Positions 8,058-16,538 of a stretch of 64,000 nt of DNA are shown one piece after another. Source of the DNA: Bacillota bacterium (GTDB lineage: Bacteria; Bacillota; Bacilli; Desulfuribacillales; Desulfuribacillaceae); the NCBI GenBank assembly GCA_023388635.1, contig JAEWFW010000016.1, positions 139,026-203,025 of the forward strand, read 5' to 3'. Every line of letters starts with the position of its first letter. The stretch's first letter is position 1. The translations under genes were made by a program, and so were the position numbers. The notes beneath the pieces are model-generated. The model worked only from the letters and a program-made list of their open reading frames with translations. It ran no database searches and was not told where the DNA came from.

Positions 8058-9285
8058 CACCACCCACTTCACAAATCGCTCCGGTTTCGACCTGCAAATT
8101 GATAAAGTGCACGAACTCCACAGCTTCTCCGTTCTGCCTTTTTTCGTATTCGCTCTCCAGTAAATCAAACATCGTCACGATATCATTTTTAGAAATATCG
8201 CGACCACCTAAGCCCGCTACGAAATTCAGCATTACTGGTGCTTTGCCGGTTTTCACGATCGCCGAATTGACGTTAGTATATACTGTTCCTTCATACCCGA
8301 AGGATATATTCTTTTCCAGGACGCCGATTGCCTTACCATGGGCGACGGCAGCCGATAATTCCTGCTCAGGGAACGGGCGTAAAAACCGCAATTTACACAG
8401 ACCGACTTTTCTCCCTTGCCCGCGCAATTCATCGACGACCATGCGTGCTGTGCCTGTGATACTTCCCAATGTCACTAAAATATATTCCGCATCTGCACAG
8501 CAATATTGCTCCAGCATTCCGCCGTAAGAACGTCCAAATTGCTCGGCAAACGCCCTATCGACTTCTGCAATCACTTCCTTAGCACGCAAAGCCGCCTGAT
8601 GTTGTTGATATTTAAACTCCATATTATTCGCCGGCGATGAGCTGAACGCTATATTCTTCGGTGCGGCGAAATCGAATGCGTATGGCGTAGCATAGTCAGG
8701 CAAAAACGCCTTTACCGCCTCTACTTCCGGCACCTCGACCAGTTCATACGTATGCGTCAACACAAATCCATCCAAATTCACCATGATCGGTGTCAACACG
8801 CGCGAATCTTCGGCTATGGCGAATGCCTGAATGATCATATCGAGACTTTCCTGGGCATCCTCTACATACACCTGCAACCACCCGGAATCGAGCAATGAGA
8901 GAGAGTCACGCTGGTCTCCATAGATACTCCATGGCAATGCCACAGAGCGGTTGGCATTCATCATGACGATTGGAAATCTGCCGCCGCTGGCATAGTGCAA
9001 GCATTCCGCCATATACAATAATCCCTGGGATGAAGTGGCGGTAAACGTCCTTGCCCCTACTGCACTGGCACCCATTGCCGCTGACAAGGCGGAGTGCTCC
9101 GACTCCACTTGCATGAACTCCGTGGCTAGGCTGCCATCTTCAACCATCTCCGACAGCCGCTCGACAACAACGGTCTGGGGCGTGATCGGATATGCCGCGA
9201 TAAAATGAGGTGATGCTAAACGAACACCTAAAGCGACCGCTTCGTTTCCAGAAACAAATACATTATGCTTTTTGCTCACTGTCAT
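8044..9285 (-). CDS. 2-oxoacid:ferredoxin oxidoreductase, alpha subunit
   Basis: About 413 residues. The ATG at 9285 abuts the AGGGGG purine run, and the GTG two codons in (9279) has better spacing, so the true start may be there. The PorA hallmark AYPITPQT is near residue 33, with the TSSQGLLYMAE segment of the pyrimidine-binding domain around 85-95. The C-terminal ILVTLGSITGTAR begins domain II. It pairs with the beta subunit to form the thiamine-diphosphate active site. It overlaps the delta gene upstream and the beta gene downstream. Confidence 0.94.
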   Translation of the reverse strand: MTVSKKHNVFVSGNEAVALGVRLASPHFIAAYPITPQTVVVERLSEMVEDGSLATEFMQVESEHSALSAAMGASAVGARTFTATSSQGLLYMAECLHYASGGRFPIVMMNANRSVALPWSIYGDQRDSLSLLDSGWLQVYVEDAQESLDMIIQAFAIAEDSRVLTPIMVNLDGFVLTHTYELVEVPEVEAVKAFLPDYATPYAFDFAAPKNIAFSSSPANNMEFKYQQHQAALRAKEVIAEVDRAFAEQFGRSYGGMLEQYCCADAEYILVTLGSITGTARMVVDELRGQGRKVGLCKLRFLRPFPEQELSAAVAHGKAIGVLEKNISFGYEGTVYTNVNSAIVKTGKAPVMLNFVAGLGGRDISKNDIVTMFDLLESEYEKRQNGEAVEFVHFINLQVETGAICEVGGDDDE

Positions 9286-9583
9286 CCCCCTCTTTCACCA
9301 TTTGAATGGCACTGAATTTACATTCCTTCGCACAAATCCCGCACCCCTTACAAAATCGTTCATCAATTTCCAAATGACGGTCATCCGTTTTGAATATGAC
9401 TCCCTCAGGACAGGCAATATAACAGCGCAGACACATCGTGCAGCGTTCTTGATCCAAAATCGGTTTGAATACGCGCCAATCGGCGTTTTCAGACACGAGA
9501 AAGCCTGCTTGAAAACACGGTCCGCACGGAATGTCGTCGATATGTCGTGGACGAACCTGTGGTTTAACTTCTGGACGCTTCAT
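9263..9583 (-). CDS. 2-oxoacid:ferredoxin oxidoreductase, delta (2x[4Fe-4S]) subunit
   Basis: 106 residues from the ATG at 9583 (MKRPEVK), preceded by GAGGTG at good spacing. Two ferredoxin motifs, CTMCLRCYIACP and CKGCGICAKEC, bind the two clusters that carry electrons from the thiamine site to soluble ferredoxin. The N-terminal 45 residues with DIPCGPCF are typical of PorD/VorD. It overlaps the gamma gene by 20 bases and the alpha gene by about 20 bases. Confidence 0.93.
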   Translation of the reverse strand: MKRPEVKPQVRPRHIDDIPCGPCFQAGFLVSENADWRVFKPILDQERCTMCLRCYIACPEGVIFKTDDRHLEIDERFCKGCGICAKECKFSAIQMVKEGDDSEQKA

Positions 9584-10136
9584 CGGCTTCACCTCGCATA
9601 TCCCTGTATGACCTTTTGACAAGTTCGATATTCTTTTCTACCAACGCCGGTTTCATTTCGTGCTTTATGCCTTTAACTACAGCGTCTAACGGCATAATGT
9701 CTACATGCCCGATTAACGCCCCGAGCATCGCTGTATTGGTAATCGGTCGTCCCAAAACAGCCAATGCCGCTGCCGTAGCGTCAAACGTCACTACTGATCG
9801 AGAGCCTTCGACCGATCTGGCAACAAACGCTTCAGCGTTCTTTTCACTGTTAATAAATATTTTCCCGCTGTCTTTCAAATCATTCAGCATCGATAGGCTA
9901 AATAATGTTTGATCCAGTACAACAATATAATCACAGCTTGTAATTTCACTTCGATCATGTATTTTTGTATCGCTGATTTTCGTAAATGCCAGCACAGGAG
10001 CCCCCCGGCGTTCCGGTCCGAAACTCGGGAATGCCATTGCGTACTTGTCGGCATACAGAGCTGCCGACAACCCAAGAATTCTCGCCGCGGTAAACGCTCC
10101 TTGGCCGCCACGACCATGCCACCGTATCTCAATCAT
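9564..10136 (-). CDS. 2-oxoacid:ferredoxin oxidoreductase, gamma subunit
   Basis: 190 residues starting MIEIRWHGRGGQG, with AGGGGG upstream. The WHGRGGQGA motif is the hallmark of the gamma domain of 2-oxoacid oxidoreductases, which contributes to CoA binding. Start and upstream aminotransferase stop are one base apart, so the genes are translationally coupled. The gamma-delta-alpha-beta order is the classical four-subunit arrangement. Confidence 0.94.
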   Translation of the reverse strand: MIEIRWHGRGGQGAFTAARILGLSAALYADKYAMAFPSFGPERRGAPVLAFTKISDTKIHDRSEITSCDYIVVLDQTLFSLSMLNDLKDSGKIFINSEKNAEAFVARSVEGSRSVVTFDATAAALAVLGRPITNTAMLGALIGHVDIMPLDAVVKGIKHEMKPALVEKNIELVKRSYRDMRGEADEASRS

Positions 10137-10137
10137 C

Positions 10138-11313
10138 TCATAACCCCCTGTATAAAGCCGCCTTCTCGTGGATCGTCGCAATTCTCTTCACGGCTTCTTC
10201 TAAAATCTTTGGACTTTTTGCAAAATGAAAGCGTACATAGTGTGTGATTGGTTCTTTAAAAAATGCCGATCCGGCAACGGGAGCTACACCGATTTCCTTG
10301 ATCATCCACTCACAAAAAGTGCTATCGTCGGGAAATCCAAATTCTGAAATATCGACCATGACGAAATACGTACCTTGCGGTACAACGTATTTGAGACCTG
10401 CCACATCAAGCCCTCTTAGAAATATATCGCGTTTTTCCGTATATTGCTTTGCGAGTTGTTCATAATACGACTGAGGAAACTCCAATCCGACAACAGCCGC
10501 CTCCTGCAAAGGAGCCGCCGCACCGACTGTGAGAAAATCATGCACCTTGCGCGCTTGCTCAATGATCTCCTTTGGAGCGATCACATACCCCAGACGCCAT
10601 CCCGTAATCGAATAGGTTTTCGACAGAGAACTGCACGACAACGTTCTCTGAAACATCCCCGGCAGCGACGCAAAATACACATGCTCATGCGGTGCAAATA
10701 TAATATGTTCATACACTTCATCGGTAATTACAAACACATCGTATTGCTCGGCAAAATCTGCAATGATCTGCAATTCATCACGAGAAAAAACCTTCCCTGA
10801 AGGATTTGACGGATTGCAAAGTACAATTGCCTTTGGGCGTTGCTCAAAAGCCCGGCGCAATTCTTCTATATGAAAAGAGAATGCTGGCGGATGCAGTGGT
10901 ACATAAATTGGTTCCGCTCCTGATAAAATCGCATCGGCAGCGTAATTTTCATAAAACGGAGAAAATACGATGACTTTATCACCCGGATTGCATGTCGTCA
11001 TCATTGCGACCATCATCGCTTCTGTTCCTCCGCAAGTAACTACGATATCCGTTTCCGGGTCGATATCTATGCCCATGAAACGCGACTGCTTTGTCGCCAA
11101 TGCCCGCCGAAAGTTATCCGCTCCCCACGTCGTCGCGTATTGATGTGGACCGTTATGCGCCGCTTTTTTTAGCGCATCTATGATTTCCTGCGGCGGATCA
11201 AAATCAGGAAATCCTTGCGACAAATTGATCGCTCCATATTGATTGGCAATTCTCGTAGTCCCGCGTATAACGGATTCTGTAAATTGCTGCACACGGTTGC
11301 TAGTTTGCGGCAC
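10138..11313 (-). CDS. PLP-dependent class I aminotransferase
   Basis: 391 residues from GTG at 11313 (GGAGGG upstream), standard length for fold-type I aminotransferases of the AspC/MtnE-like branch. Visible sites: NLSQGFPDFDPP at the N-terminus, CNPSNPSGKVF, the TDEVYEHI Asp that contacts the pyridine nitrogen, and the PLP lysine in SSLSKTYSITGWRLGY. It transfers an amino group from an amino acid to 2-oxoglutarate or a similar acceptor, giving a 2-oxo acid. Directly followed by the four oxidoreductase genes and preceded by the CoA ligase gene (2-base gap), it is probably the first catabolic step of this module. Aromatic amino acids or methionine are the likeliest substrates; the sequence does not decide. 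Confidence 0.92.
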   Translation of the reverse strand: MPQTSNRVQQFTESVIRGTTRIANQYGAINLSQGFPDFDPPQEIIDALKKAAHNGPHQYATTWGADNFRRALATKQSRFMGIDIDPETDIVVTCGGTEAMMVAMMTTCNPGDKVIVFSPFYENYAADAILSGAEPIYVPLHPPAFSFHIEELRRAFEQRPKAIVLCNPSNPSGKVFSRDELQIIADFAEQYDVFVITDEVYEHIIFAPHEHVYFASLPGMFQRTLSCSSLSKTYSITGWRLGYVIAPKEIIEQARKVHDFLTVGAAAPLQEAAVVGLEFPQSYYEQLAKQYTEKRDIFLRGLDVAGLKYVVPQGTYFVMVDISEFGFPDDSTFCEWMIKEIGVAPVAGSAFFKEPITHYVRFHFAKSPKILEEAVKRIATIHEKAALYRGL

Positions 11314-11315
11314 CT

Positions 11316-12644
11316 TTATCCCTCCTGTTGATTTCCTCGTTTGTCAATCAGGCGTTTTGCTTTATGAACAGCCCGTGGCAATTCACCATCTTTTAACAAT
11401 GTTACACGGTATGGTTTGACCCCTAAACGCGATTTGATTTTCTGTGAAATATGTTCAGCCAAACCTACTGCATCGATACCCTCATCGGCTATCTGTTCAA
11501 CTTCCAGATCAAAACGCGTGATGTGGTCTATCTCATGCACAATAATGCGGTATTCTCCTGTAGTTCCGGAAACATTCCGCACAAGATATTCAATATCACT
11601 CGGGAACACATTGACACCGGAAACGATGAACATATCGTCCAAACGTCCATGTACAGTAATTCTCGTATGGGTTCTGCCGCATCCGCAAACTTCGCGATTT
11701 TGCGTAATAATATCACCTGTTCGGAAACGGATCAACGGTCTCGCTGTCTTCTTCAATGTCGTTAAAACCATTTCTCCCTTTTCGCCATCCGCCACCGGAA
11801 GCAGCGTCTGCGGATCAAGCACTTCTAATAACACATGGTCTTCTGCCAAATGCAGACCGTTGCGCTCCGGACACATTCCCGCACAGGCTCCGAAAATATC
11901 GGAAATTCCATAAAAATCAAAAATCTCCGCATTCCACAGCGTTTCAATCGCCGTCTTCGTCGCTTCTATGGACCCGCCAGGTTCCCCCGCCACGATAATT
12001 CGATTGATTGCCAGATCAGTGGCGGGATCAATTCCTTGTTTGCGTGCCGTCTCCCCTAAGTACCACGCATAGGATGGTGTAGTCCACATGACAGTCGGTT
12101 GAAATTCTTTGAGAATAAACAACAAACGATCAGAAGGGATCGCCCCTGCCCAGATACATAATGCTCCCAAATTCTGCGCACCGATAACATCAGGACCCCC
12201 GACAAATAAAGTAAAATTCAATGCATGGGCGTACCGGTCATTGGGACGCATTCCCGCTGCCCAGAATAGACGGCTTTGCGCGTCTTGGAACTCATTAAAA
12301 TCCTGTTGTGTAAACGGGCTTATCGTCGGAGTTCCGGTAGAACCGCTAGATGCCGAAATAAATACCACATCTTCTTCGGGAACTGCGGCAATATCTCCGA
12401 GTAAAGGGCTGGCAACCTGTCTTTCCCGCAATATCTGCTTATATATAAAAGGAAATTTCTGAATGTCTGTCAACTGTTGAAGATCATCAGGAGTGACGCC
12501 TGCCTGTTGAAATGCACTTTTGTAATAAGGAGAATTATCATATGCGTGACGGATATGCTTTTTCAGCAAATCCAGCTGCAACTCCTCCAACTGTTTCCGC
12601 GGTAGTGTTTCGATCTTTTCATCCCAATATTTACGATATGCCAT
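11316..12644 (-). CDS. Phenylacetate-CoA ligase family AMP-forming enzyme (PaaK-like)
   Basis: 442 residues, typical of PaaK. AMP-binding motif SASSGSTGTPTISPFTQQD (near 106-124), the FYGISDIFG adenylate loop, and the hinge/C-terminal domain with CGCGRTHTRITVHGRLDDMFIVSGVNVFPSDIE. The family activates aryl-acetic acids with ATP and CoA; in anaerobes with aryl- or branched 2-oxoacid oxidoreductases the same enzyme can run toward ATP formation or recycle CoA. Placed between metI and the aminotransferase in one operon, 2-13 bases from each neighbour. Substrate inferred from family only. Confidence 0.9.
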   Translation of the reverse strand: MAYRKYWDEKIETLPRKQLEELQLDLLKKHIRHAYDNSPYYKSAFQQAGVTPDDLQQLTDIQKFPFIYKQILRERQVASPLLGDIAAVPEEDVVFISASSGSTGTPTISPFTQQDFNEFQDAQSRLFWAAGMRPNDRYAHALNFTLFVGGPDVIGAQNLGALCIWAGAIPSDRLLFILKEFQPTVMWTTPSYAWYLGETARKQGIDPATDLAINRIIVAGEPGGSIEATKTAIETLWNAEIFDFYGISDIFGACAGMCPERNGLHLAEDHVLLEVLDPQTLLPVADGEKGEMVLTTLKKTARPLIRFRTGDIITQNREVCGCGRTHTRITVHGRLDDMFIVSGVNVFPSDIEYLVRNVSGTTGEYRIIVHEIDHITRFDLEVEQIADEGIDAVGLAEHISQKIKSRLGVKPYRVTLLKDGELPRAVHKAKRLIDKRGNQQEG

Positions 12645-12657
12645 ACCCTACTCCCCC

Positions 12658-13323
12658 TTATCTTCTATCTGCTTTTCTAGCAAAATAATCTCCTGCTATC
12701 TGAATCAGTTGTACTAATATTACGAGCACAACAACTGTAACCAACATCACATCAGTTTGATAACGATAATATCCAAAGCGCACTGCCAAATCACCGATAC
12801 CACCGCCGCCGACAATCCCTGCCATTGCTGAATACGCTATGAGACTAATAGAAGTTACAGTCAGCCCTGTAATCAGCCCCGGCTTCGCTTCTCTCAACAG
12901 CACCTGGGTGATAATCATCCACGGAGTTGCTCCTACAGCTGTGGCAGCTTCAATGACCCCTTTATTGACATCACGCAGAGCGCTCTCTACCAATCGAGCA
13001 TAAAATACAATCGATGCGACAGACAGCGATACCGATGCCGCCACCGGACCTATCGTCGTATTGACCAATAATTGCGTTAACGGAAGCAATAAAACTAGTA
13101 AAATAATATACGGTATTGAACGTATAACATTTACGGAAAAACCCATAATTGCATTGATATAGCGATTTTCAAAGAACAATCCTTGTGAAGTGATAAACAG
13201 TATGAGTCCTAGAGGTATACCTACGACAATCGATAAGCTTAGTGATATCCCAATCATCGTAGCGGTCTCACCAAATGCTTTATATAAATCTTGCAAAATT
13301 ACAAGCCATCTGTCATTAAGCAT
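12658..13323 (-). CDS. metI: Methionine-type ABC transporter permease (MetI-like)
   Basis: 221 residues from ATG at 13323, which overlaps the metN stop; GGAGG lies just upstream. Five or six membrane segments and the permease EAA-type loop EAATAVGATPWMIITQVLLREAKPG identify MetI of the methionine uptake family. The AGIVGGGGIGDLA stretch is characteristic. It forms the channel for an amino acid, classically D/L-methionine. No binding protein (MetQ/NlpA) gene is in the operon or the window, so the substrate could differ from methionine. Confidence 0.9.
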   Translation of the reverse strand: MLNDRWLVILQDLYKAFGETATMIGISLSLSIVVGIPLGLILFITSQGLFFENRYINAIMGFSVNVIRSIPYIILLVLLLPLTQLLVNTTIGPVAASVSLSVASIVFYARLVESALRDVNKGVIEAATAVGATPWMIITQVLLREAKPGLITGLTVTSISLIAYSAMAGIVGGGGIGDLAVRFGYYRYQTDVMLVTVVVLVILVQLIQIAGDYFARKADRR

Positions 13324-14512
13324 ATAGCACCTCCGTATACGCAGAGTTTTCCCCAATGTATGCAACCGCTTTTTCAATCTCAGACGACTGTCCCTTTACA
13401 TTTACAACAAGTACGCCAATCGGCTGACTGCCGATGTATTCGATTTTCCCGTGTAAAATGGCAATTTTCACATCAAATTTCTTGGAAGTATCTGAAATCA
13501 CCGGCTCTACAGCCGTTTCGCCTTGATAAACAATTTTCAACAGCTTTCCTTCTATATCGGCAAACAATTGTGGCGGTAATTCCAGATTCATCGTATGACG
13601 AATTAGTTGCTTAGTCAGTTCATGCTGTGGTCGTGCGAATATTTCGTAAACGGCTCCCTGCTCAACAATTTTCCCATAGCTCATTACAGCCACTCGATCA
13701 CAGATTGCCTTTACAACGTCCATTTCATGGGTAATTACGACAATAGTAATTCCGTATTTCTTGTTGATATTTTTCAACAGTTCGAGAATCGACTGCGTCG
13801 TCTCCAAATCCAAGGCCGATGTCGGTTCATCGCAAAGCAGGATACGCGGATTATTTGCTAGCGCCCGAGCAATACCGACTCTTTGCTTCTGCCCCCCACT
13901 CAACTTCGCAGGATAGACATGATGCTTGTCAGCCAAACCGACTAGACTCAAAAGCTCTGTAACACGTTCGCTAATTTCCTGTTCGTTCTTTCCGGCTGCC
14001 TTCATGGCAAATGCCACATTTTCAAATACAGTTTTCGATTGAATGAGGTTAAAGTGCTGAAAAATCATGCCGATTCCCAAGCGTAATTTACGTAAGTGCT
14101 CGCGCTCCGAATCATACATTTCATCCGTTATATCGTCCGCCTCGTGCTGATTCCTCTTAAACAAAAAACGATAAATATCTTTAAAGAGACTGACAATACC
14201 TCGATACAAATAGTGAAAAACACTATACAGGAATTTCAAAAAATCGAAAATTGGTGCTAGCAAGCGATTCTTTTGATCATCTTCCAAAACTTCAGCCGCT
14301 TTAAAAATACTTCTTCCGCCAATCAAGATTTCTCCAGAACGCGGCTTTTGCAACAAATTAATTGTGCGCACCAAAGTACTCTTACCGGCACCGCTGGAAC
14401 CGACTATTCCAAATACTTCACCTTCTTTAATGGAAAGTGAAACATTTTGTACAGCGTCAACAGCTCCTTTCCCTGTGTCAAAATTGACAACAATGTTTTT
14501 CAGCTCAATCAT
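13316..14512 (-). CDS. metN: Methionine-type ABC transporter ATPase with unusual insertion (MetN-like)
   Basis: 398 residues, about 55 more than usual MetN. Walker A GSSGAGKST (38-46), Q-loop GMIFQHFNL (148-156), LSGGQKQRVGIARAL signature, Walker B LLCDEPTSALD, and a C-terminal NIL domain that senses amino acid. Between Walker A and Q-loop, residues about 76-137 are an extra block; 84-119 is hydrophobic and aromatic (FLKFLYSVFHYLYRG, IVSLFKDIYRFLFKR), followed by an acidic stretch (EADDITDEMYDSERE). Normally only about ten residues sit here. GGGG precedes the start at good spacing. First gene of the eight-gene operon behind a strong promoter. Confidence 0.9.
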   Translation of the reverse strand: MIELKNIVVNFDTGKGAVDAVQNVSLSIKEGEVFGIVGSSGAGKSTLVRTINLLQKPRSGEILIGGRSIFKAAEVLEDDQKNRLLAPIFDFLKFLYSVFHYLYRGIVSLFKDIYRFLFKRNQHEADDITDEMYDSEREHLRKLRLGIGMIFQHFNLIQSKTVFENVAFAMKAAGKNEQEISERVTELLSLVGLADKHHVYPAKLSGGQKQRVGIARALANNPRILLCDEPTSALDLETTQSILELLKNINKKYGITIVVITHEMDVVKAICDRVAVMSYGKIVEQGAVYEIFARPQHELTKQLIRHTMNLELPPQLFADIEGKLLKIVYQGETAVEPVISDTSKKFDVKIAILHGKIEYIGSQPIGVLVVNVKGQSSEIEKAVAYIGENSAYTEVLYA

Positions 14513-14595
14513 ACGCTTCCCCCATTCTCTTTTAACAGTTACGCATAATCCAAAGTATTCTTATATGTTTTGTTAATATTAAATAATTTTAAGAG

Positions 14596-14625
14596 ATTAT
14601 ATTATGGATTTGGCGTATTTGTCAA
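14596..14625 (-). promoter_or_regulatory. Promoter of the metNI-ligase-aminotransferase-oxidoreductase operon
   Basis: Minus strand: TTGACA (14620-14625), 18-base spacer, TATAAT (14596-14601), 84 bases before the metN start. The leader is short, AU-rich and has no S-box, T-box or hairpin that I can see. Confidence 0.75.
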
Positions 14626-14670
14626 GATAATTATCGTGGATTAGTCGGCAATTCAAGGCGAATTAAAGGC

Positions 14671-14712
14671 CATTTAAACAAAACAAGACGATCCCACTGC
14701 CGGGATCGTCTT
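14671..14712 (-). terminator. Rho-independent terminator of nrfA copy 2
   Basis: Perfect 11-base stem AAGACGATCCC (14685-14695) with GGGATCGTCTT (14702-14712), followed on the minus strand by a T-rich run (TTGTTTTGTTT). Confidence 0.88.
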
Positions 14713-14763
14713 GCCATTGACATCTCTCGATTCGTCACCATATTTACAAAAACCGAGTTTGTA

Positions 14764-16335
14764 TTAACGCAGTCGCTCCGTTCCTTCCCACATTAAATCG
14801 GCTTCCGGTAATAACGGGAGATATTGCAGCCATTTATGGGAATTCAAGTGCTCCTGGCTTTGTTGCAACTTACGGCTATGTTCCAGGATCGGAGGAACAA
14901 TTTGCTTAATATCGCCGCTGATTTGTGCGGAAATAGCATCATTCGTCGCCTGCTTCGCCGCCTCTTGCGCTTTTTTGCTGGCTTGCTGCGATAACTCTAA
15001 TGTCTCCAATGCTTTAGGCTGATTGTGGAATCCGACACTGTTTTCCGCAGACACATAGTCCCAGTAAAGTTGACCTTCCCGCACATACTCGCGTGCCTGT
15101 TGCAGCAACTGCTCATAATCGGCATGCTTTTCCCCGGTAAATTCCGACGCCAAGCGAATCGCTTCATGGGCTCTGACCGACTCCTCCTGCGCCGCTATCA
15201 ATTTCGGCCAAACATTATCCTGTGCCGACTCTACTTGTGTCTTTGCCCATTCGGCATCTTTGCCTGTATGGCATTGCAAGCAAGTCAAATCCTCCGGCAA
15301 ACTTTTTAACGGTGACGTCCAGTGGTGAGAAGATATTTCCTTGCCGTCTTCTGTCGCCACTTTTCCCATGTGACAATCAGCGCAGGATACACCAAGTTTT
15401 CCATGGGTACTGTCAATCCAAGTCTCAAATTCCGGATGTTGCACCTTGACCATCGGCGCTTTTGAAACTGCATGGGTCCAATCGGCGAACTGACCACTGA
15501 TTCCATCTCGTTCTGCTTGCGCGTTATTATAAAACTCGTACATGTCTTGGGCTTTATATCCATTGTCCCAAGGGAAATGCGGTTTTGAAGCTACACCGTG
15601 ATCCTTCGATTCAAAATAATACTCGACATGGCATTGCGCACAAACATAAGAGCGCATCTCCTGCTTAGAAGCTTGGCGCCAATCAATCCCTTGACGGGTT
15701 AGTGCCTCATTCAGTGGTACACTGGTAATGACTAACTCCATCGTCTCAGCGCTGTGACACTCTGTACATCCGAGTGAATGCATGACCGGCTTTTGCTCTT
15801 CGCGGAAAGTATTAAAATTCATAGACCAAAATGCATCACCATATTCCTCCAGATACGCCGGCAGCATCGAAGTCTTGCAATTATAACAAGCTGCCGGTAA
15901 TCCCGATTCTTCATGATAGCGGTCAATCCGATCTATATGCAATAAGTCATCTAAGGCATATGTATGCCCCCTGGCGTTCGTATACTCATACATAAACGGA
16001 TAGCCCAACCAAAGGTTTTTTAAATACGGTTGTGCATAGGTAAACCCTTCAGGTAATGGATTAACTTGATCATTTTTGTTATACGGTATCGAACCAATAT
16101 ACTTCGTCATCGACTCTTCATTGTTCTTTTGCACGCTTTGCCAATGATCGGGGAACATCTCGGCAAACCGCAAGTTATTATTGTATTCGATCGCTTCCGC
16201 TAATCCCTCAGCTCCCTCTTGCTGATTACCGGCTTCCTCCTGCTTATTCGGTGTCTTTTCTACACATCCGACTATGACAAAAATGACTGTCGCAATCACC
16301 AGCACACCAACGAAAAACTTTCTCCATTGACTCAT
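14764..16335 (-). CDS. nrfA: Pentahaem nitrite reductase (NrfA), copy 2, no nrfH
   Basis: 523 residues from MSQWRKFF (AAAGGG upstream). Signal peptide with lipobox Cys24 (FVIVGC) and a Glu/Gln-rich linker of about 25 residues not present in copy 1. Five haem motifs in NrfA order: CYNCK (lysine-ligated), CTECH, CAQCH, CADCH and CLQCH. The rest aligns nearly gaplessly with copy 1, including the C-terminal HSRKLQQSQEHL stretch. It is monocistronic here: no NrfH gene is adjacent, so electrons must come from the NrfH at 6398-6877 or another quinol dehydrogenase. It could serve nitrite or hydroxylamine detoxification or a different oxyanion. The terminator is separate from the upstream operon's promoter. 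Confidence 0.95.
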   Translation of the reverse strand: MSQWRKFFVGVLVIATVIFVIVGCVEKTPNKQEEAGNQQEGAEGLAEAIEYNNNLRFAEMFPDHWQSVQKNNEESMTKYIGSIPYNKNDQVNPLPEGFTYAQPYLKNLWLGYPFMYEYTNARGHTYALDDLLHIDRIDRYHEESGLPAACYNCKTSMLPAYLEEYGDAFWSMNFNTFREEQKPVMHSLGCTECHSAETMELVITSVPLNEALTRQGIDWRQASKQEMRSYVCAQCHVEYYFESKDHGVASKPHFPWDNGYKAQDMYEFYNNAQAERDGISGQFADWTHAVSKAPMVKVQHPEFETWIDSTHGKLGVSCADCHMGKVATEDGKEISSHHWTSPLKSLPEDLTCLQCHTGKDAEWAKTQVESAQDNVWPKLIAAQEESVRAHEAIRLASEFTGEKHADYEQLLQQAREYVREGQLYWDYVSAENSVGFHNQPKALETLELSQQASKKAQEAAKQATNDAISAQISGDIKQIVPPILEHSRKLQQSQEHLNSHKWLQYLPLLPEADLMWEGTERLR

Positions 16336-16452
16336 TCTACACACCCTTTCATGCGGACAATACACTCCAAATTGGAAAGATACCATTATTATGGCAATGG
16401 AAACAATTTTTTATCTATGATATTAGAAAATTATAAATATTTTTCGACATCC

Positions 16453-16496
16453 GACAAAAAAGCAGGCGACTTCTCGACGGAAAAGTCAACCTGCTT
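16453..16496 (-). terminator. Rho-independent terminator of glnN
   Basis: Stem AAGCAGGCGACTT (16460-16472) with AAGTCAACCTGCTT (16483-16496), one bulge, followed on the minus strand by six T. Confidence 0.88.
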
Positions 16497-16538
16497 CGCT
16501 CATTTATTCGTAACGTTCTTCTATATTAAATATTTACT

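Noticed and set aside
14513..14595. SAM (S-box) riboswitch or T-box before metN
   Set aside because: The leader is about 80 bases, AT-rich, without the conserved elements or a terminator hairpin.
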